Shown: piece after piece, positions 60,208-64,000 of the stretch
Position numbering within the stretch: the first letter of the stretch is position 1
How the letters are laid out: each line of letters opens with the position of its first letter
From: Chryseobacterium sp. IHB B 17019
GTDB lineage: Bacteria > Bacteroidota > Bacteroidia > Flavobacteriales > Weeksellaceae
Direction: 5' to 3'
NCBI RefSeq assembly: GCF_001456155.1
Contig: NZ_CP013293.1
Coordinates: 1,798,001 to 1,862,000, forward strand
DNA length: 64,000 nucleotides
Position numbers and translations under genes: made by a program
The notes under the pieces: model-generated
The model's database searches: none
Told to the model about the DNA's origin: nothing
The model's input: the letters and a program-made list of their open reading frames with translations, nothing else

Positions 60208-61314
60208 CTATTTTTTAAATTCAGAAGGGGTCTGATTGGTCAGTTTTTTAAAAGTTGTATTAAAAGATGTTTTTGAATTGAATCCGGATTCATACGCAAT
60301 ACCCAAAATTGAAAGCCTGTTTTTAGAATTATCTTTTAAAAGTTTCTTCGCATATTCAATTCTGTATTCATTGACATACTGAAAAAAGTTCTTCTGAAAT
60401 CCGGTGTTGATCACATAAGACAAATGATGAGTCGATACAGAAAGTAATTCTGAAAGCCTGATTAGGTTAAGCTCACTGTCAAGATAAGGTTTTTGAGTTT
60501 CCATAAGGGTTTCAAGCTGGTTTTTTATTCTCAGTAATTCTTCATCCGAAATCAGTTTTCTTTTAATTTCTTCTGTCTCAGACTCTTTATCAATAGAAAT
60601 CAATTCCTCACGCTGTTTTTCTCCAACAGGATAAATTTCTTTCTGTTTGAGTGAATAATAAGCAACGAAATAAATTACTCCCAAAAACGCCAGATTAATG
60701 AAAAAATTCAACGAAGTAGGATTATACAAAAGATTGTAAATGATATAAACAATATTGATGATAAAAATGGTCAGAATAATGTATTCCAGCCAGTTTAAAT
60801 TAATTCCTTCCGTATTGGCGGAAAATTGCTGAATTCTTTTCTGGTGCTTTCTAATTGTAAGATAAGACAGCCCGGTATAAAAAAATGCCTGAATTAAAAT
60901 TAAACTGATAAAAATAATATCAAGAAACTCAAAAAATGGAGAATCACTTTCAACAGCTCTTTGAAGTAAAAGAATGATTAAAAATATAGCCGGAAGAATA
61001 AAGTATTTAACATCGAAAATTTTGAATTTAAAAGAAGGATTGGTATAAAATAATACACTAAAGTAAAATATGATCGGCGTCAAAAACTGTACGAACTGTA
61101 CAACAAAAATGGAATGAATCTGGATTTCCGACATTGTTACCAGGGACAACACCTCATCCAGCCAGAAACTCGACCACAAAAAAACAAAAATCCCGAACCA
61201 AAAGTTTGCTTTCCTATTGACTTTAAGCGGATTATTAAGCTTTAATAAAGAAAGTAAGACCAATGAACCATAAATAAGTATTACGATAAAACGATTTAAC
61301 TCTAATGTGCTCAT
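60208..61314 (-). CDS. AraC family regulator with N-terminal membrane domain
   Basis: A 368-residue protein. About seven hydrophobic helices occupy residues 8-225, followed by a linker and a C-terminal AraC-type HTH pair (LNLIRLSELLSVSTHHLSYV, ILGIAYESGFNSKTSFNTTF, TNQTPSEFKK). Membrane-anchored AraC regulators of this layout are common in Flavobacteriia. The signal is unknown. It lies 33 bases after a rhomboid protease gene. Confidence 0.9.
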   Translation of the reverse strand: MSTLELNRFIVILIYGSLVLLSLLKLNNPLKVNRKANFWFGIFVFLWSSFWLDEVLSLVTMSEIQIHSIFVVQFVQFLTPIIFYFSVLFYTNPSFKFKIFDVKYFILPAIFLIILLLQRAVESDSPFFEFLDIIFISLILIQAFFYTGLSYLTIRKHQKRIQQFSANTEGINLNWLEYIILTIFIINIVYIIYNLLYNPTSLNFFINLAFLGVIYFVAYYSLKQKEIYPVGEKQREELISIDKESETEEIKRKLISDEELLRIKNQLETLMETQKPYLDSELNLIRLSELLSVSTHHLSYVINTGFQKNFFQYVNEYRIEYAKKLLKDNSKNRLSILGIAYESGFNSKTSFNTTFKKLTNQTPSEFKK

Positions 61315-61347
61315 TTGTCTTAATATTTTTGGTTAAAGATAACTTTT

Positions 61348-62001
61348 TTAACCTATTCTTTTCCTTACAAAGATCTCATAGCTTAAATAAATTAATGGAA
61401 GCGCCATAATTCCTATATATAAAGAGTTTTCCATTGCTCTTTCCGGTGCATTGGCAACAGCATAAACAAGTCCAAAAAAAGCTCCTCCCAAATGGGCAGC
61501 ATGTCCGATGTTGTCATGTTGCCTCGGATTCAACATCATATAAACGGAATATCCAAAATATACAAGCCCAAAGATATAACCGGGAATAGGAATAGGGATA
61601 AAGAAAAGATAAATTCCAAGATCGGGAAGCATCGCAATCGAAGCAAATAAAATCCCTGAAACTCCCCCACTCGCACCAATCGCAGAATACCATGGCTGCT
61701 TTTGATAGAGAAATAACGAAAATATATTACCCAATAAAATTGATCCAAAATAAATAATCGCAAAACCTATATTTCCAAACCCTTGAATAACAATCGGCCC
61801 AAAGAAATAAAGCGTTAACATATTGAAAGCCAAGTGCATAATATCTGCATGCAGAAATCCAGCAGTAAGCAGACGTATATATTCCTTTCTCTGCAAAATA
61901 GCACCGACACTGAACTTATATTTTTCAAAATTACTGCTTCCATTAGGCACCATAAAGCTTATAATGGCAGTAATTATTATAACTATTATTAAAATATTCA
62001 T
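61348..62001 (-). CDS. Rhomboid family intramembrane serine protease
   Basis: A 217-residue protein with six membrane helices. The nucleophile is in GASGGVSGILFA (the GxSG motif of TM4), the catalytic His is in HAAHLGGAFFGLVY and the TM2 signature is AGFLHADIMHLAFNMLTLYF. It starts 12 bases after the parC stop, so it is probably co-transcribed with parC. Substrates are unknown. Confidence 0.9.
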   Translation of the reverse strand: MNILIIVIIITAIISFMVPNGSSNFEKYKFSVGAILQRKEYIRLLTAGFLHADIMHLAFNMLTLYFFGPIVIQGFGNIGFAIIYFGSILLGNIFSLFLYQKQPWYSAIGASGGVSGILFASIAMLPDLGIYLFFIPIPIPGYIFGLVYFGYSVYMMLNPRQHDNIGHAAHLGGAFFGLVYAVANAPERAMENSLYIGIMALPLIYLSYEIFVRKRIG

Positions 62002-62013
62002 TTTTTTACCAAT

Positions 62014-63999
62014 TTAATTTTCCGAATTATCTTCACTCTGAAACAAATCACCAATCGTGCCATCTTCATCAAAACCGCCCGTAGGCTCCGGATCTTCATA
62101 CACTTCAGGTTCTTCTTCCTCGGGTTCCGGAATGGTGACGTTTATGGATTTTACTTTGAATTTCGTAAATTGATTTCCAATCGCTTTAATCCCTTTCACA
62201 GCAATGAATTCGTCGATGTTCACCGTTTCAGGATCACGATCTTTACCTTTGTCTTTAGCAAAAATAATTTCGGCAGTGGCGTCATTCGCAACAATTACAT
62301 TTTCAATAAAAGATTTCGGGTGTTCTGAAGGCATGAAAGTCTGGACATTCGGCGTATTTTCGAATAAGAACCTCTTAATGAAATACATATCTTTTTCTCC
62401 ATCATAATAAATACAAGTCACGGGCTGTTCCGGCTTCCACTTTTCAAGCACCAGATATTCATCATCAAAACGGTTCCCAAGATCAAAAGAAACCAGTTTC
62501 GCTTCACCGTTTGTATTGATTGTCAATATTTTATCATCTCCTTTAAAGCTTCCCAACAACGATCCTCTTCCATCGGCATTCAATCTTCGTACCGTATCAT
62601 CGAACCAGATTCTTCTTGGAGCCAGGGTAGAAACGCCTTCTTCTTTTAAGTCAACTTTTTTCACTGAATATTTTGTGACCAAATTCCCCTTAGAATCACG
62701 ACCTTTAATCGCTAATTCTGAAAAATCGACATCCATTTTGTTCTTCCTGATTCTTGGATTTGGTTTTAAAAGAACCGTCACCGTTTCCGCCTCACCGTTC
62801 GGATTTGCTGAAAAATAAAGCACTTCCGAGCCTTTTTTATCAGAAGCCAGCGGATAATCCGTGTTTCTTGTAACACCCGTCACAGAAAAACGCTTCATAT
62901 AATAAGGTCCCTCTTTACCTTCGCGATAAATCATGTTGTAGACCGTTCTTTTATCGTTTTTCTTCCAGATGGCAACGTGAAGAATATCTTTTCCGATGAA
63001 TGTTTTTGCCTCAACTTTTACGACCTTCATGCTTCCGTCTTTCCTGAAAGTAATGATATCGTCAATGTCTGAACAGTCAAATAAATACTGGTCTTTTCTC
63101 AAGGAAGTTCCGATAAAACCTTCTTCAAAATTGGCATAGAATTTCTCGTTGGCGACGGCAACTTTTGTCGCATCTATCGTATCAAAAATCCTTAATTCAG
63201 TTTTTCTCTGTCTGTCTTTTCCGTATTTTTTCTGGATGTTTAAATAATAATCAATCGCATACTGAACAAGATTGTCCAGATGATACTTTACCTGCTCAAT
63301 CTTTCCTTCAAGAGCGGCAATATTTTCTTTAAATTTATCTAAATCGAATCTTGAAATCCTTTTGATTCTAATTTCCGTCAGTCTTAAAATATCTTCCTCC
63401 GTTACAGCTCTCAAAAGGTGTTTGGTATGAGGCTTTAATCCTTCATCAATAGTTGTTAAAACATCTTCCCAAGTCTTCACCTCTTCAATATCGTGGTAAA
63501 TCCTGTTTTCAATAAAAATCCTTTCCAATGAAGAGAAATGCCAGCTTTCCTGAAGCTCGTGAAGTTCGATTTCCAGTTCTTTTTTAAGCAAAGAAACCGT
63601 ATGATCCGTATTCATTCTCAGAATTTCGGAAACATTCAGGAACATGGGTTTGTCACCGACAATTACACACGCGTTCGGTGAAATTGTAACCTGACAATCC
63701 GTAAAAGCATACAACGCATCGATTGTTTTATCCGGTGAAACATCGTTGTGAAGATGAATTAAAATCTCAACTTTATCAGAGGTATTATCTTCGATTTTTT
63801 TGATCTTAATTTTGCCTTTTTCATTGGCTTTAATAATAGAATCAATAAGATCGCTCGTCGTTTTCGAGTATGGAAGCTCGGTGACAATTAAAGTATGCTT
63901 GTCAAGAGGCGAAATTTTTGCTCTTGCCCTTACTTTTCCACCTCTGTGACCGTCATTATATTCGGAAACATCGAGATATCCGGCGGTTAAAAAATCCGG
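62014..63999 (-). CDS. parC: DNA topoisomerase IV subunit A (partial, 5' end off window)
   Basis: The last 661 residues of a type IIA topoisomerase A subunit, continuing beyond the right edge. The visible N-terminal piece starts at PDFLTAGYLDVSEYNDGHRG and GGKVRARAKI, then DVSPDKTIDALYAFTDCQ, the usual GyrA/ParC linker. It includes a coiled coil at about 63200-63400 and beta-propeller-like C-terminal repeats ending in an acidic tail. The TTG at 63712-63714 is internal. No GyrA box (QRRGGKG) is seen in the C-terminal domain, which favours ParC over GyrA. Confidence 0.88.
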   Translation of the reverse strand, partial: PDFLTAGYLDVSEYNDGHRGGKVRARAKISPLDKHTLIVTELPYSKTTSDLIDSIIKANEKGKIKIKKIEDNTSDKVEILIHLHNDVSPDKTIDALYAFTDCQVTISPNACVIVGDKPMFLNVSEILRMNTDHTVSLLKKELEIELHELQESWHFSSLERIFIENRIYHDIEEVKTWEDVLTTIDEGLKPHTKHLLRAVTEEDILRLTEIRIKRISRFDLDKFKENIAALEGKIEQVKYHLDNLVQYAIDYYLNIQKKYGKDRQRKTELRIFDTIDATKVAVANEKFYANFEEGFIGTSLRKDQYLFDCSDIDDIITFRKDGSMKVVKVEAKTFIGKDILHVAIWKKNDKRTVYNMIYREGKEGPYYMKRFSVTGVTRNTDYPLASDKKGSEVLYFSANPNGEAETVTVLLKPNPRIRKNKMDVDFSELAIKGRDSKGNLVTKYSVKKVDLKEEGVSTLAPRRIWFDDTVRRLNADGRGSLLGSFKGDDKILTINTNGEAKLVSFDLGNRFDDEYLVLEKWKPEQPVTCIYYDGEKDMYFIKRFLFENTPNVQTFMPSEHPKSFIENVIVANDATAEIIFAKDKGKDRDPETVNIDEFIAVKGIKAIGNQFTKFKVKSINVTIPEPEEEEPEVYEDPEPTGGFDEDGTIGDLFQSEDNSEN

Positions 64000-64000
64000 A

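Noticed and set aside
63712..63714. TTG as the start of the right-edge topoisomerase gene
   Set aside because: The frame continues upstream to the window edge with conserved ParC sequence (PDFLTAG, GGKVRARAKI, ALYAFTDCQ), so this codon is internal.

Overview
The window reads as a chromosomal segment of a Flavobacteriia bacterium of the Chryseobacterium type (Weeksellaceae). The support is low G+C, promoters built on TAnnTTTG rather than TATAAT, weak Shine-Dalgarno signals, a T9SS type B (gliding-motility C-terminal) sorting domain, TonB-dependent receptors, GLPGLI proteins, a BlaI/M56 pair and a lipoprotein with acidic residues after the lipobox cysteine. The genus is inference; the phylum-level assignment is well supported. 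I see no phage, transposase, integrase, CRISPR array or rRNA.

Layout. 1-4.6 kb: end of a small coiled-coil gene, then leftward genes for a methyltransferase, a PH/SHOCT protein, GNAT, hisS, an HRDC protein and ssb. 4.7-9.8 kb: a rightward run of ureohydrolase-like protein, HPP membrane protein, zinc ribbon, TIGR01777 epimerase and NudK-type Nudix, then a secreted protein, a small membrane protein and a J-domain/KTSC fusion. 10-17 kb: a leftward tetR-tolC-adaptor-RND efflux operon with two candidate TetR operators. 17-20.4 kb: a large T9SS cargo protein. 20.4-28.2 kb: a CvfB-like protein and a four-gene leftward operon (TonB-dependent receptor, DUF4876 lipoprotein, outer-membrane barrel, di-heme peroxidase). 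28.5-35.2 kb: lpdA, a small Cys protein, a GT4 glycosyltransferase, recQ and kdsD. 35.4-42 kb: tatC, two metallopeptidases (M1 and M61), two paralogous lipoproteins and a degraded third copy. 42-47.7 kb: orphan histidine kinase, PBP4, peptidase E, a TPR protein, a YdeI-like protein and fsa. 47.7-52.7 kb: a BlaI-M56-GLPGLI-TlpA-GLPGLI cluster with no beta-lactamase. 53-55.2 kb: small genes. 55.3-55.6 kb: three tandem initiator tRNAs. 55.7-58.3 kb: tsaC-like, yaaA, prmC and DUF4180 genes. 58.3-64 kb: two SDR/epimerase genes, a membrane AraC-type regulator, a rhomboid protease and most of parC, which runs off the right edge.

The genes are largely housekeeping and envelope functions. The best candidates for something under-described are the receptor/DUF4876/barrel/peroxidase operon, the BlaI-M56 unit wired to GLPGLI and TlpA proteins with ACTA-N6-TAGT dyads around its promoter, AACCTT hexamer tracts sitting over the -33 region of two promoters, and GC-rich palindromic intergenic elements. 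All promoter calls are pattern matches to the Bacteroidetes consensus. In DNA this AT-rich some will be chance hits, so they carry moderate confidence.
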